A stretch of DNA of 64,000 nt from Tangfeifania diversioriginum (GTDB lineage Bacteria; Bacteroidota; Bacteroidia; Bacteroidales; Prolixibacteraceae). The stretch's first letter is position 1. Each line of letters opens with the position of its first letter. A program made the position numbers and the translations under genes. Below the pieces are notes generated by a model, which did no database searches, had not been told where the DNA came from, and saw only the letters and a program-made list of their open reading frames with translations. The DNA lies in contig NZ_FQZE01000020.1 of the NCBI RefSeq assembly GCF_900141875.1, positions 1 through 64,000 on the forward strand, written 5' to 3'. Below, piece after piece: positions 1 through 8,891 of the stretch.

Positions 1-153
1 GAATTATAATTATTATATCCCCTGGTAGTCATTCTATAACAGATTTGTGGTAAAATCCATTAAGATACTGATTATCAGGGGTTTAATCAAATATTTTAAA
101 TACTTATTTTGCTCATTTTCAAATAGTTATCCACATTTTTAACGAAGTATTGT
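1..153. repeat. IS end, copy 1 of a direct repeat
   Basis: This segment is repeated in the same orientation at 935-1091 with about 85-90 percent identity by eye. Both copies begin GAATTATAATTATTATATCC, contain CCCCTGG and later a near-complementary CAGGGG, and end near TAACGAAGT(A/G)TTGT. Copy 2 lies just upstream of a minus-strand transposase fragment, so the repeat is best read as the 5' end of an insertion sequence. The body of copy 1 would then lie left of the window. The identity of the element is inferred. Confidence 0.7.
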
Positions 154-404
154 ATCAAAAATTATAGATTTAAAGTTGTACTTTCAAATTTCAATCATAC
201 TGTAATTCCGGATAATCCCGATGCATGTGAATTAGATATTATCACAACTGCGAAAGAATATACAAATTCAGGGATGAGCAAAAAATATCATAATACCGTA
301 TGGAGTGATATAAAAAATCAGTCAGAAATTTTTTCTAAAAATGTTTTTACAGAATTAGAGCAAGTGATAAATAATAACTTTGAGGATTCTGATGATGATT
401 GGTA
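127..404 (+). pseudogene. Orphan 3' end of an unknown gene
   Basis: An open frame runs from a stop at 124-126 to TAA at 402-404 and ends in an acidic tail (EDSDDDW). Its first codons lie inside the IS end repeat and the only internal ATG is near 273. It looks like the C-terminal part of a gene whose upstream part was separated by the insertion at the left edge. I do not recognise the protein. It could also be a chance frame, but codon use looks coding. Confidence 0.4.
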
Positions 405-935
405 ATCAGATCTTTAAATTGCTGTGAAGGGAACCTTTCTCTCCCAAAAGACCCTTTTATTTTTTCTTTTCGTTCTTTTATAACGTTTACATACCAATCG
501 GTCAGGCTGGCCCGTTGCTTGTCTTCTATCAGTATTTGAACAGCTTCAAGGAGGAATGCGGGGTGGTTGTCCAAATCGATGGCTGCAAGGCCGCCAATTT
601 CAAGGCCCCATTTTGCCTGTCCTGCACAACCAGACCAGTACCAGTCCACACCTGGTGTTTTTCTTCCCTGATTTATTGATGTAGCTCGGGTCAAATGCGA
701 TTACAAACCGGCTGCCACCATGCGAAAGGGCAAGTTCTTTGTTAAAATCGAGCCAGGGAAAAGGTTTTTTCAAATTGTTGTCGGTATCTTTGTTCTTTGA
801 AATTTCCATAGCGGCCAAGCTGTAAAAAGTTGACACGCCCTTTAATGGAAAGCAAAAGGATAACGACTTCGCAGAAAAAGTCTTTCCTGCATTTGTTAAA
901 AACTGATATTTTGTTTAATATTCTGATAATTAACG
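405..935 (-). pseudogene. Truncated, frameshifted IS4-like transposase
   Basis: Three minus-strand frames join into one transposase N-terminal half. The pieces are a segment with IKGRVNFLQLGRYG, then SRFVIAFDPSYINKSGKK with the first catalytic Asp region, then TPGVDWYWSGCAGQAKWG through IGGLAAIDLDN. The first frameshift is at the A6 tract at 765-770 and the second at the A5 tract at 658-662, where one extra A breaks the frame. The C-terminal half with the remaining DDE residues is missing. The family resembles the DDE transposases of IS4-type elements in Bacteroidota. It cannot encode an active enzyme. Confidence 0.75.
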
Positions 936-1091
936 AATTATAATTATTATATCCCCTGGTAGTCATTCTGTAACAGATTTGTGGTAAAATCCATTAAAAT
1001 ATATTGATTGCCAGGGGTTTAATCAAATATCATGATGGCTTATTTCACTCATTTTTCAAATAGTTACCAATATTTTTTAACGAAGTGTTGT
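935..1091. repeat. IS end, copy 2 of a direct repeat
   Basis: Second copy of the repeat at 1-153, directly upstream of the transposase remnant. It holds a perfect CCCCTGG / CCAGGGG inverted pair that could form a hairpin. Homology with copy 1 stops at TTGT near 1091, which probably marks the outer tip of the element. The 282 bases from 1092 to the next gene hold no gene I can see, only AT-rich promoter-like DNA. Confidence 0.7.
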
Positions 1092-1298
1092 TAATTGAAG
1101 GTTCCTGTAATACATTGTCTTTGCGTAAGACACCAAATGACAAAAATTAAATTTCTTCCTTGGAGTCCTTCGGGCAAATAAATTCAAAAAGCTGAAAAAC
1201 CAATTATCGAAACAATATAGATTTCAGAAAATCCATTTCTGCTATTTTATAATCAATTTAAAAAGAATCGTTTTCAACCTTAAATTGGTATTAATCAT

Positions 1299-1306
1299 TA
1301 TTTTTG
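1299..1306 (+). promoter_or_regulatory. Candidate -7 box (TATTTTTG)
   Basis: TATTTTTG fits the Bacteroidota -7 consensus TAnnTTTG and lies about 70 bases before the ricT-like start. No convincing -33 TTG is present at the usual spacing, so this is only a candidate. Confidence 0.3.
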
Positions 1307-1373
1307 TGAAATGTAATGCTGTTATTATGCTGTATATTTTTTTAAATTAACACATTACCCAGAACTGATTTTT

Positions 1374-2519
1374 ATGGCAAACGTGGATTTGATAGAAAGG
1401 GGAGTATGCAAAAAACATCAGGATAGCTGTGCAAAACTGCAAGTTACCGATTGGATGAAAGATGTTGTAAGTACCGGCAGTACCGATGGTATTGTTGAAG
1501 TACGCTTTAAAAATACCCGCAAAGATTTTTACAGGAATGTAAATAATTTAAAACTCGAAGCAGGCGATATAGTGGCTGTTGAAGCCAATCCCGGACATGA
1601 TATAGGCATTGTTTCGCTTACCGGTGAGCTGGTGAGCGAGCAGATGAAAAAACACAAGGTGACTACCATTAACGGCGAACTGCGGAAAGTGTACCGCCAG
1701 GCTAAACCGCAGGATATCGACAAATGGAAAGAAGCCATCTCGCTGGAATACGAAACCATGATTGAATCGCGGAAGATTGCTTCCGATTTAAAACTGGATA
1801 TGAAAATTGGCGATGTGGAATTTCAGGGCGATCGCACCAAAGCCATTTTTTACTACATCGCCGACGGGCGGGTCGATTTCAGGCAGCTCATAAGAATACT
1901 GGCCGAAAGATTTCATATCCGGATTGAAATGAAGCAAATTGGCGCACGCCAGGAAGCCGGCCGGATTGGCGGCGTGGGGCCTTGTGGACGCGAACTTTGC
2001 TGCGCCACCTGGATTTGTAACTTTGTATCGGTAACCACTAACGCCGCCCGCTATCAGGATATCTCGCTCAATCCGCAAAAACTGGCCGGGCAGTGTGGCA
2101 AGCTGAAATGCTGCCTCAACTTTGAAGTGGATACCTATATGGATGCACAGAAAGATTTTCCGCCTACCAATATTCCGCTCGAAACGGAATTTGCCACCTT
2201 TGAATTTATTAAAGCCGATATTTTTAAAAGAATCTTTTGGTACTGTCAAAAAGGCGATACTCCTTCGTCCCTGATTGCCTTGCCGGTTGAAAAAGTAAAA
2301 CGGGTTATAAAAATGAACCGAAACGGGAAAAAGCCTGAAAAGCTTATTTCTGAAACACTGGAAGTGTCGAAACAAAAAGACGAGATGTTTCACAACACGG
2401 TAGGCGAAGAAGATCTCGATCGTTTTAACCGGCCAAAAAAGAAATTGCGTAAAAAGAAAAGGCGCAATTACAACAAAAATAAAAACCATAACAAGAACCG
2501 AAATCCCCGCAAACGTTAA
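1374..2519 (+). CDS. ricT: PSP1-domain protein, YaaT/RicT-like
   Basis: A 381-residue cytoplasmic protein with a PSP1 domain. The signature is two cysteine clusters: CGRELCC followed by C214 (residues 204-214) and CGKLKCC (residues 241-247). In Bacillus the homologue RicT (YaaT) belongs to the Fe-S containing Ric complex that affects RNA processing. Its role in Bacteroidota is not established. The C-terminal 30 residues are extremely rich in Lys, Arg and Asn, suggesting nucleic-acid contact. gldH follows after 16 bases, so the two are probably co-transcribed, an arrangement I recall from other Bacteroidota. The family call is firm; the biochemical role is inferred. Confidence 0.85.
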   Translation: MANVDLIERGVCKKHQDSCAKLQVTDWMKDVVSTGSTDGIVEVRFKNTRKDFYRNVNNLKLEAGDIVAVEANPGHDIGIVSLTGELVSEQMKKHKVTTINGELRKVYRQAKPQDIDKWKEAISLEYETMIESRKIASDLKLDMKIGDVEFQGDRTKAIFYYIADGRVDFRQLIRILAERFHIRIEMKQIGARQEAGRIGGVGPCGRELCCATWICNFVSVTTNAARYQDISLNPQKLAGQCGKLKCCLNFEVDTYMDAQKDFPPTNIPLETEFATFEFIKADIFKRIFWYCQKGDTPSSLIALPVEKVKRVIKMNRNGKKPEKLISETLEVSKQKDEMFHNTVGEEDLDRFNRPKKKLRKKKRRNYNKNKNHNKNRNPRKR

Positions 2520-2535
2520 ACAAGATTAAACGACC

Positions 2536-3009
2536 ATGTATAAATTTCTTATTCGTTTTTTTGTATTCGTTATTGCAGCAGCGGTGGGCATTTCGTGCGA
2601 CCAGACGCAGGTTTTCGGTAAATATAACGCCATACCTGATGCACAGTGGCACAAAGATTCGCTGGTTGTTTTTACCGTTCCGGTAACCGACACGCTGCAA
2701 AACCACAATTTGCGGGTAAATGTGCGAAACGAAACAACATACAATTACAGCAACCTCTGGCTTTTCGTGGAGATTATCCAGCCCGATGGCGAAACGATGA
2801 AAGATACGTTTCAAATGGTGTTGGCCGAACCTTCAGGAAAATGGCTTGGCGACGGAATCGGAAAACTGAAAACGCGTCAGGCTATTTTCCGGCGAAATGT
2901 CTATTTCCCGGTGTCGGGCGAATACACTGTGAAAATCCAGCATGGCATGCGTGAAGAGACACTCCGCGGAATTCACGATGTGGGGTTCAGCGTTGAAAAA
3001 GTAAATTAA
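2536..3009 (+). CDS. gldH: Gliding motility lipoprotein GldH
   Basis: A 157-residue lipoprotein. A hydrophobic signal peptide ends at the lipobox VGISC with Cys21 as the lipidation site. The rest resembles GldH, a small lipoprotein needed for gliding in Flavobacterium and kept in many non-gliding Bacteroidota. The length is typical. It sits 16 bases after the PSP1 gene and 50 bases before trmB, so it is probably part of a three-gene operon. Three further T9SS or gliding genes (porW, porX, sprA) occur elsewhere in this window. Confidence 0.85.
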   Translation: MYKFLIRFFVFVIAAAVGISCDQTQVFGKYNAIPDAQWHKDSLVVFTVPVTDTLQNHNLRVNVRNETTYNYSNLWLFVEIIQPDGETMKDTFQMVLAEPSGKWLGDGIGKLKTRQAIFRRNVYFPVSGEYTVKIQHGMREETLRGIHDVGFSVEKVN

Positions 3010-3059
3010 ACCACCAGACAGGTAATTTTTAAGTAAAATAGTAAAAATAGTATTGAGTT

Positions 3060-3806
3060 GTGAGCAAAAATAAGCTGGCAAAGTTTGAAGAGATGAAAAC
3101 CTTTGAACATGTTGTTCAGGCTCCGTATAATGCTGTCGGGCATAACGATTTTCATCTGAAAGGGGAATGGGCGATCCGATTTTTTAAAAATGAAAATCCT
3201 ATTGTTTTGGAGCTGGGCTGCGGTAAAGGAGAATATACCGTGGAGCTGGGCGGGCGGTTCCAGGAGAAAAATTTCATCGGTGTCGATATTAAAGGGGCAC
3301 GTTTGTGGAAAGGTGCCAAAATTGCCTTGCAAAAAGAGTTGAAAAACGTGGCGTTCCTGCGTACCAACATCGAAATTATCGATCAGTTTTTCGGGCCCGG
3401 CGAGGTGGAGGAAATCTGGCTCACTTTTCCCGATCCGCAAATGAAGAAAAGCAGAAAGCGGCTCACTTCCACCTTCTTTTTTAATAAGTACAAAAGTTTT
3501 CTGAAGAAATCCGGCACTATCCATCTGAAAACCGACAGCAATTTTCAGTTTAACTACACCCGTGAGTTGGCACATAAAAATAATTTTGAAATCCTGGCTG
3601 AAACCGATAACCTTTATGAGTCGGAAATGCAGGACGAAACACTGCAGATAAAAACATTTTATGAAAAGCAGTGGCTCAGCCGCGGGATTAATATAAAGTA
3701 CCTGGCTTTTCAGTTAAATGACGCCGAACTCGAAGAACCTGAAATTGCAATAGAAAGAGATGAATACCGGAGCTTTGGGAGAAGTGCGAGGGAAATGAAT
3801 GAGTGA
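3060..3806 (+). CDS. trmB: tRNA (guanine-N7-)-methyltransferase
   Basis: TrmB makes 7-methylguanosine at position 46 of tRNA using S-adenosylmethionine. The 248-residue protein has the SAM loop LELGCGKGEYTVEL near residue 45 and the family signature IWLTFPDPQMKKSRKRL near residue 120. The C-terminal TKTFYE-like region is also present as IKTFYEKQWL. The start is GTG at 3060; no better ATG lies before the conserved part except an internal Met at residue 11. The cytoplasmic enzyme is standard for the phylum, and nothing unusual was seen. Confidence 0.93.
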   Translation: MSKNKLAKFEEMKTFEHVVQAPYNAVGHNDFHLKGEWAIRFFKNENPIVLELGCGKGEYTVELGGRFQEKNFIGVDIKGARLWKGAKIALQKELKNVAFLRTNIEIIDQFFGPGEVEEIWLTFPDPQMKKSRKRLTSTFFFNKYKSFLKKSGTIHLKTDSNFQFNYTRELAHKNNFEILAETDNLYESEMQDETLQIKTFYEKQWLSRGINIKYLAFQLNDAELEEPEIAIERDEYRSFGRSAREMNE

Positions 3807-3950
3807 AAATAACAGACAGCAAGCACACCAAAAATCAAATAAATTTCAACTACCCAAAATGCAAATTCCAGACATTGGTGCGGTTTGATTGAAGTTTATG
3901 GTTTGGAATTTATTTGTAATTTGGGAATTGATAATTGGTATTTCAAAAAC

Positions 3951-4280
3951 ATGAGCGATTTTTTTGAAAAAGTTTACGAAGTGGTGAAGTTGATTCCTCC
4001 CGGGCGTGTAACTTCCTATGGTGCCATTGCAAAATATTTGGGTGCCGGAGGTGCCGCGCGCATGGTGGGGTGGGCCATGAATGCTGCCCACAGCCATGCT
4101 GATTATGTGCCGGCCCACCGGGTGGTCAACCGCAACGGGCTGCTCACCGGGAAACACCATTTCGACACGCCCGATGCCATGCAGGAACTGCTCGAAAACG
4201 AAGGTGTGAAAGTTATAAACGATCAAATCATCGATTTTAAAACCCACTTCTGGGATCCGATGAAGGAGTTACAGGATTGA
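3951..4280 (+). CDS. Alkyltransferase-like protein (MGMT fold, no Cys)
   Basis: A 109-residue protein of the O6-alkylguanine-DNA alkyltransferase family. It has the DNA-binding part GRVTSYGAIA and the active-site region VPAHRVVNRNG. In true methyltransferases the motif is PCHRV with a reactive Cys; here that Cys is Ala. Such alkyltransferase-like (ATL) proteins bind alkylated guanines and hand them to nucleotide excision repair. I chose the ATG at 3951 because the upstream 22 in-frame codons lie in an AT-rich palindromic spacer (from about 3836) and because MSDFFEKVYEVVKLIPPGRV is the usual family start. Confidence 0.88.
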   Translation: MSDFFEKVYEVVKLIPPGRVTSYGAIAKYLGAGGAARMVGWAMNAAHSHADYVPAHRVVNRNGLLTGKHHFDTPDAMQELLENEGVKVINDQIIDFKTHFWDPMKELQD

Positions 4281-4296
4281 CTAAGCTTTTTGTTTT

Positions 4297-5145
4297 TTAA
4301 TTACCCTCCGCCGCTGCCAGCAATTTGTCAATTTCAAACTTTTTCATTTGCATGAAGGCCTGAACAACAGCCTGCCCTTTTTCAGGATCATTTATGAGTT
4401 TTTGCAACATAGCCGGAACGATTTGCCACGAAATCCCGTATTTGTCTTTCAACCAGCCGCATTGTTCGGCTTCAGGCACAGCCGACATTTTTTTCCAGTA
4501 ATAATCGATCTCCTCTTGTGTTTCGCATTCCACTACCAGCGAAATGCCTTCGTTGAACCCGAACCCATGTGGCTGGGAACTGTCCATTGTCATCATCACA
4601 TAACCATCGATGCTGAACTGGGCGTGTTTTACATGGCCTTCTATATCGCCTTCCCCGGCTCCATATTTCATAATTCCGGTAACGGATGAGTTTTTGAATA
4701 TCGATGTATAATACCCGATGGCTTCTTTAGCTTTCCCGGCTTTTTCGCCCGTAAACATAAGCGTGGGAGAGAATTTCTGTCCCACATCTTCCATTTTCCC
4801 AAACGCCAGTTGCCAGCTAACGCCGTACTTGTCCTGAATCCAACCGTATTTTGGGCTCCATGGATATTTGTCGAGTGGCATCAGTGCCTTCCCTCCGTCC
4901 GATAGTTTAGCCCATGCATTTTCAACTTCCGTCTCACTTTCGCAGGTTACATAAAAGGAGATGGACGGGTTGGGCGTAAACTCCGGCCCGCCGTTGAGGC
5001 ACATAAACTTTTGCCCGGCGGCCTCAAATGTGGAGACAAAGTGGTTTTCGTCGGTAATTTCGGCACCGAACACAACACAGTAAAATTCTGCTGCTTCTTT
5101 GGCCTGTTGGTTAAACCAAAGACACGGATAAATCTGTTGTTTCAT
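4297..5145 (-). CDS. Two-domain VOC (PhnB/glyoxalase-like) protein
   Basis: A 282-residue protein with two tandem vicinal oxygen chelate domains of the PhnB / 3-demethylubiquinone methyltransferase-like subfamily, about residues 3-115 and 127-255. Each domain carries the family pattern of an N-terminal YPCLWF or SPTLMF strand, a GWLKDKYGISWQIV or GWIQDKYGVSWQLA C-terminal strand, and a central IDGYVMMTMD or AGQKFMCLNGG strand. The substrate is unknown; many relatives are cytosolic proteins of unknown or metal-dependent function. Its start overlaps the stop of the upstream VOC gene by four bases (ATGA), so the two are translationally coupled and may form one complex. Confidence 0.85.
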   Translation of the reverse strand: MKQQIYPCLWFNQQAKEAAEFYCVVFGAEITDENHFVSTFEAAGQKFMCLNGGPEFTPNPSISFYVTCESETEVENAWAKLSDGGKALMPLDKYPWSPKYGWIQDKYGVSWQLAFGKMEDVGQKFSPTLMFTGEKAGKAKEAIGYYTSIFKNSSVTGIMKYGAGEGDIEGHVKHAQFSIDGYVMMTMDSSQPHGFGFNEGISLVVECETQEEIDYYWKKMSAVPEAEQCGWLKDKYGISWQIVPAMLQKLINDPEKGQAVVQAFMQMKKFEIDKLLAAAEGN

Positions 5146-5588
5146 GACGGACTTTTTTCCGAACAGTTAAACATCCAATGTACACCGAATTTGTCTTTGC
5201 AGCTTCCGTAATAATCGCCCCAAAACATGTCCTGCAGTTCGGTTTCCACCTCGCCACCTTCGGATAGGGCTTTGAACAACCGACTGGTCTCTTCCCTGGT
5301 GTCGGGCATCAGGTTGATATACATATTGTTTCCTGGATTTAGCTTAAAATCCAACGATTCAGGGGCATCTGTGCCCATTAAATAGTGGCCGTCGAGAATG
5401 GGGAGTGTGACGTGCATCACCAGGTTTTGGTCCTCCTCCGGAAGAGGGCCCATTTCGTCCCCGGGCGGGATATCTTTGAAACGGATAATTCCGTCGCCCA
5501 TAAACTCAGTGCCAAAAACCGATTTGTAAAAATTGAACGCTTCTTCGGTGTTGCGGGTAAAATTCAAATAAGTGCTAACGCTTGCCAT
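5142..5588 (-). CDS. VOC (PhnB-like) protein
   Basis: A 148-residue single-domain vicinal oxygen chelate protein. It starts VSTYLNFTRNTEEAFNFYKSVFG, has a HYLMGTD strand in the middle, and ends WGDYYGSCKDKFGVHWMFN, all typical of the PhnB-like group. The substrate cannot be told from sequence. It overlaps the following two-domain VOC gene by ATGA and follows the SRPBCC gene after about 75 bases, so the three probably form one operon. Clusters of PhnB-like and SRPBCC (AHSA1) genes are common in Bacteroidota. Confidence 0.85.
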   Translation of the reverse strand: MASVSTYLNFTRNTEEAFNFYKSVFGTEFMGDGIIRFKDIPPGDEMGPLPEEDQNLVMHVTLPILDGHYLMGTDAPESLDFKLNPGNNMYINLMPDTREETSRLFKALSEGGEVETELQDMFWGDYYGSCKDKFGVHWMFNCSEKSPS

Positions 5589-5663
5589 AATAATTGTTTT
5601 TTAATGGTTGAATATTAAACTTCACAAATTTCTTTCAGTTTGTTCAGCGCTTTGAGGCAGGCA

Positions 5664-6074
5664 TTATAAGTGCTCTGCATATTTTTTAAAATTATCGAGG
5701 ATAGCTTGCCAGCCCTGGCGTTGCATCTCAACCGGGTTGGCATTTTCTGCGTCGAAAATTTCGGTTATTGTTGTGGAAGCGCCGTTACTTTTGAAGTTAA
5801 CCGACACTTTTCTGCCATCCCCGAGGGTATAGGCAATCCGTGTGTTGGGTTTTACTTCATCGTAAATCCCTTCAAAATCGAACCCGATACTTCCGTCTTT
5901 GGCCTCCATACGCGCGTTTAATTTTCCGCCCACACGTAAATCATTTTCGGCGGTGGGGCAATGCCAGTCATCCACTGCGAAATTCCAGTTTACAATGTGT
6001 TGTGGGCTGTTCCACAAGTTCCACGCTTTTTCAACGGGAACTCCGATACTTGCTTCTACTGTGATTGTTTGCAT
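5664..6074 (-). CDS. SRPBCC / AHSA1-like protein
   Basis: A 136-residue cytosolic protein of the START/SRPBCC fold, AHSA1 (activator of Hsp90 ATPase-like) subgroup. It begins ITVEASIGVPVEKAWNLWNSPQHIVNWN, which is the diagnostic N-terminal helix and strand, and ends GWQAILDNFKKYAEHL, the long C-terminal helix that closes the pocket. The ligand is unknown. It is the first gene of a probable minus-strand operon with the two VOC genes. The family is firm; the function is open. Confidence 0.85.
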   Translation of the reverse strand: MQTITVEASIGVPVEKAWNLWNSPQHIVNWNFAVDDWHCPTAENDLRVGGKLNARMEAKDGSIGFDFEGIYDEVKPNTRIAYTLGDGRKVSVNFKSNGASTTITEIFDAENANPVEMQRQGWQAILDNFKKYAEHL

Positions 6075-6344
6075 AGCTTTAATTTTAGATGTCTGAATGT
6101 AAATTACTTTTGCCAGTTCAAAGATAAAAAGGTATTTTATTATTTTGTGTATGTAAATACGTCAAATTAGGGGGCGGATTACGACACTCCTTTTTTGTAA
6201 TACATGTTCAAATTGAACAGGTGCCCGATAGCCTGACGGCTGCAAGCTGCCCAAAAACCGGGAATATGAACGATTCCAATTAGTAATTTATCCCTTTTAG
6301 GGTTATCCCAAAGTCACCACGTCCTATGGGCATGGTTTTTTACT

Positions 6345-7181
6345 TTATTCCTTTTCATCCTCAAATGTATTTTCCGGAGTTTCAACTTTCTTAACCATCT
6401 CTTTTATAAGAAAGAAAGTGAAAAAAATTCCAAAAATGACCAGTGGGATATACCTGGAAATATTTACTGCACTTGCTTCAATAACCTGTTCTGTAGTCAA
6501 TTGACTTATTAAGTTTATAAAAATGTGGAAAAGGATTGGAGCAGCGATTGATTTAGTTTTGTGGTATGCGATACAAAAAGCAAATCCGGATATAAGTTTA
6601 ATTACTCCTTCTCCTGAAAAATCAAAATGAAAAAGTGCAAACAGAACGCTCGATATGATAATGGCCGGCATTAAATTGAAAGTTCTTTTTAAATAGTTGA
6701 AAACAATGCCTCTGTAAACAATTTCTTCAATGATTGGAGCCACAATTACATAACTGAAGAATGTTAATATAAAAAGATAGTCAACTTCAATTTTTCGGGG
6801 AATAAATACCATTATTTTCCCCATCATTAAATTTTCGAAATAAGCGACAGGTTCTGAAATAACCGGGTTAAACAGGAAAATAACCAAACTGGTTAGCAGC
6901 AGAATTAATGAAACGCCGAAACTGATTGGTTTTATTTCCTGCATTAAATTTAGGTTCCATTTTTTAAGGAAATAGATTATAACAGGTATTTCCATTAAAT
7001 AGGCTACAAAAATAAAAGCATACAGATTTATAAAATCATCATTAAGAACATAATGAGAAAAGACAAGAGCTGAAATTGTAAAAACAACCTGTATTAAATA
7101 GCAGCAGGTTATAAGAAACAAAGCATTTACTATACTTCTGGTCTTTTCATTTTTTATTTTAGGTATGTTCTTAAAAGTCAT
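6345..7181 (-). CDS. CPBP family intramembrane protease
   Basis: A 278-residue membrane protein with about eight hydrophobic segments and the CPBP (Abi/CAAX protease and bacteriocin-processing) signature. Motif 1 is PIIEEIVYRG near residue 145, with the paired Glu and following Arg; motif 2 is FALFHFDFS with the catalytic His; motif 3 is LFHIFIN. Family members are Rce1-like glutamyl proteases in the inner membrane. Bacterial substrates are mostly unknown. A paralogue lies at 7930-8703. It is probably transcribed with the two genes upstream, with a gap of 84 bases. Confidence 0.88.
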   Translation of the reverse strand: MTFKNIPKIKNEKTRSIVNALFLITCCYLIQVVFTISALVFSHYVLNDDFINLYAFIFVAYLMEIPVIIYFLKKWNLNLMQEIKPISFGVSLILLLTSLVIFLFNPVISEPVAYFENLMMGKIMVFIPRKIEVDYLFILTFFSYVIVAPIIEEIVYRGIVFNYLKRTFNLMPAIIISSVLFALFHFDFSGEGVIKLISGFAFCIAYHKTKSIAAPILFHIFINLISQLTTEQVIEASAVNISRYIPLVIFGIFFTFFLIKEMVKKVETPENTFEDEKE

Positions 7182-7265
7182 TTTCTGAATACGTTGATTT
7201 ATAGGTTTGCAAGCGAAAAATTGTAAGTTGTCGTCGCAGATTTCGCAGGGCCGTTCATTTTCTTT

Positions 7266-7946
7266 TTAATTGAATAGTATGAGTGCATCCTGCCCAATTG
7301 TCGCATCACTTTTTTGCTTTGTCCAATCAATATTAGTTTCTGTTTTTATTTTGTTTTTAGCTAACACGTAGGTTTTATAGTAGCTTTTCTTTGATGTTGA
7401 ATTATTATGCCGGAATTCAAGTTTAATTCTTTTGGCCGACAAAATTTTCAATATTGACGGAGATTCTAAAACGGGCCCCGGTTCATCGATTACGATGGTC
7501 GCATCTGGAGAAAAATCTATTACCATCTGTTTTTTTAGTTCGTCATAGTCGATACTGGTTATTTTCAATGGGTTTTGGTTCGGTTCGCTATGCCAGTCTC
7601 CAAATATCCTTAGGGTGCCTCCTTTACACAGATGTTGATTTTTATGATTTAATTCCGCCAATTCTTTTGGGGTTCTTTTTTTTGTTTCACTGTCGCTGGT
7701 CGGTTCAATATTATCCAAATCAGGTGAAGTATATACAACTGTCATAGAATCAAAAAAACCATTGCGCTGAACTTTTTGAAAAATCCGGATTCCAATCCAA
7801 ACCGCCAGCAGTCCTAAAATTACACAAATAATAATCCCTGCCAGATTTTGCAGCTCGTTGTAAATTAATACTCCAATAATTATTGCAATTACAAAAGGAG
7901 CAACTCCTGCTATTAGTCCTGCAATAATGTTAATTAGTTTTTTCAT
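7266..7946 (-). CDS. Unknown membrane-anchored protein
   Basis: A 226-residue protein I do not recognise. Two hydrophobic segments at about residues 5-27 and 32-53 anchor it, followed by about 170 soluble, mostly beta-prone residues. The charged linker EPTSDSETKKRTPKELAEL suggests an exposed region. Its start overlaps the end of the upstream CPBP protease gene by 17 bases and another CPBP gene follows, so it may be a substrate or partner of these proteases. That is inference from position only. Confidence 0.6.
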   Translation of the reverse strand: MKKLINIIAGLIAGVAPFVIAIIIGVLIYNELQNLAGIIICVILGLLAVWIGIRIFQKVQRNGFFDSMTVVYTSPDLDNIEPTSDSETKKRTPKELAELNHKNQHLCKGGTLRIFGDWHSEPNQNPLKITSIDYDELKKQMVIDFSPDATIVIDEPGPVLESPSILKILSAKRIKLEFRHNNSTSKKSYYKTYVLAKNKIKTETNIDWTKQKSDATIGQDALILFN

Positions 7947-8703
7947 TTTTTATTGTGTTTAGTTTTGAAATAAGATGTTTTGCAGCCAGATAAATTACTG
8001 GGATTGAAATAGACAAAAGAAAAATATGTAAAGTCAATGAATCTAAAATTGCGTATTCAAAGAGTAAGTAATTGGTAAGCAGAACAGTTAGGTTTAAAAA
8101 GGCATGAAGTAAAATTGTTGTTCCAATACTTTGAGTTTTATAATAAATCCAACCAAAGATTAACCCGATAATAAAAGCTCCCCATATCTGTAGTGGTTTT
8201 CCGTGTATTAATCCGAAAATGAGGGCAGAAAAAACTATTGCATATTTGGGCGAGTATCTTGTCAACAGTCCTCTTAATATGATACCCCTGAAAATTATTT
8301 CTTCCAAAATCGGGGCAATTAGTACTGCCCCGAAAGCAAAAAATGGCCTGTTAAATGGATTAGAAATTTCGGTTTCGTTTTGAAGTATTTGCTCAATAAA
8401 AGTATTGACAGGTTTATTAATTCCAACAGAAAAGGCAAAAAGTAAGACCAACATTAAATAAAGAAGCCGGTTGTTTATAATTTTGAAGTTCCAGCTGAAT
8501 CGTTGTTTTTTGCGGTAGTTAATCCAATAAGTAATACCAATAAAAACAAAACATACCAATACAAAAAAAATCGTTTGATGCAACTCGCTTCCTGTATTCG
8601 AATTAGCACCAACAAAAAAGAAAAAAGGCATTGTAAGCAATAATGAAGCAAAGAGTAAACCAATTATATGAATGATTTTATTTGGGAAAAATGTTTCTTT
8701 CAT
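7930..8703 (-). CDS. CPBP family intramembrane protease
   Basis: A 257-residue protein with about seven hydrophobic segments. The CPBP motifs are clear: PILEEIIFRGIIL near residue 135, FGLIHGKP with the second-site His, and LLHAFLN with the third. It heads the three-gene minus-strand cluster (CPBP, unknown membrane protein, CPBP). It overlaps the unknown gene by 17 bases, which implies translational coupling. The substrate is unknown. The two proteases are diverged paralogues, so they probably are not a recent duplication. Confidence 0.88.
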   Translation of the reverse strand: MKETFFPNKIIHIIGLLFASLLLTMPFFFFVGANSNTGSELHQTIFFVLVCFVFIGITYWINYRKKQRFSWNFKIINNRLLYLMLVLLFAFSVGINKPVNTFIEQILQNETEISNPFNRPFFAFGAVLIAPILEEIIFRGIILRGLLTRYSPKYAIVFSALIFGLIHGKPLQIWGAFIIGLIFGWIYYKTQSIGTTILLHAFLNLTVLLTNYLLFEYAILDSLTLHIFLLSISIPVIYLAAKHLISKLNTIKNEKTN

Positions 8704-8858
8704 AAATGCAGTAATCCATGTTTTCTCTTCTGATCCAATTATCTCCTTTTTATATTTTGTAGATAAATGTATTAAAAATTATGAAATTTCCAGTCCAAAA
8801 TATTTAGAATCACTCTAAATAAATTCTTGCAACGCACCACTTTCACCCGGATATTTTT

Positions 8859-8866
8859 TAATTTTG
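8859..8866 (+). promoter_or_regulatory. Candidate -7 box (TAATTTTG)
   Basis: TAATTTTG fits TAnnTTTG and lies 26 bases before the mrp start, a suitable distance for a short leader. No clear -33 element is seen, so support is weak. Confidence 0.35.
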
Positions 8867-8891
8867 CAATTCATTTAAAAACAGGATTGTT

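Noticed and set aside
1788-2489. Long antisense ORF of 233 residues inside the ricT-like gene
   Set aside because: It is a shadow of a strongly coding plus-strand gene with clear Cys motifs.
3885-3950. Longer start for the alkyltransferase-like protein
   Set aside because: The upstream codons lie in an AT-rich palindromic spacer and are not family sequence.
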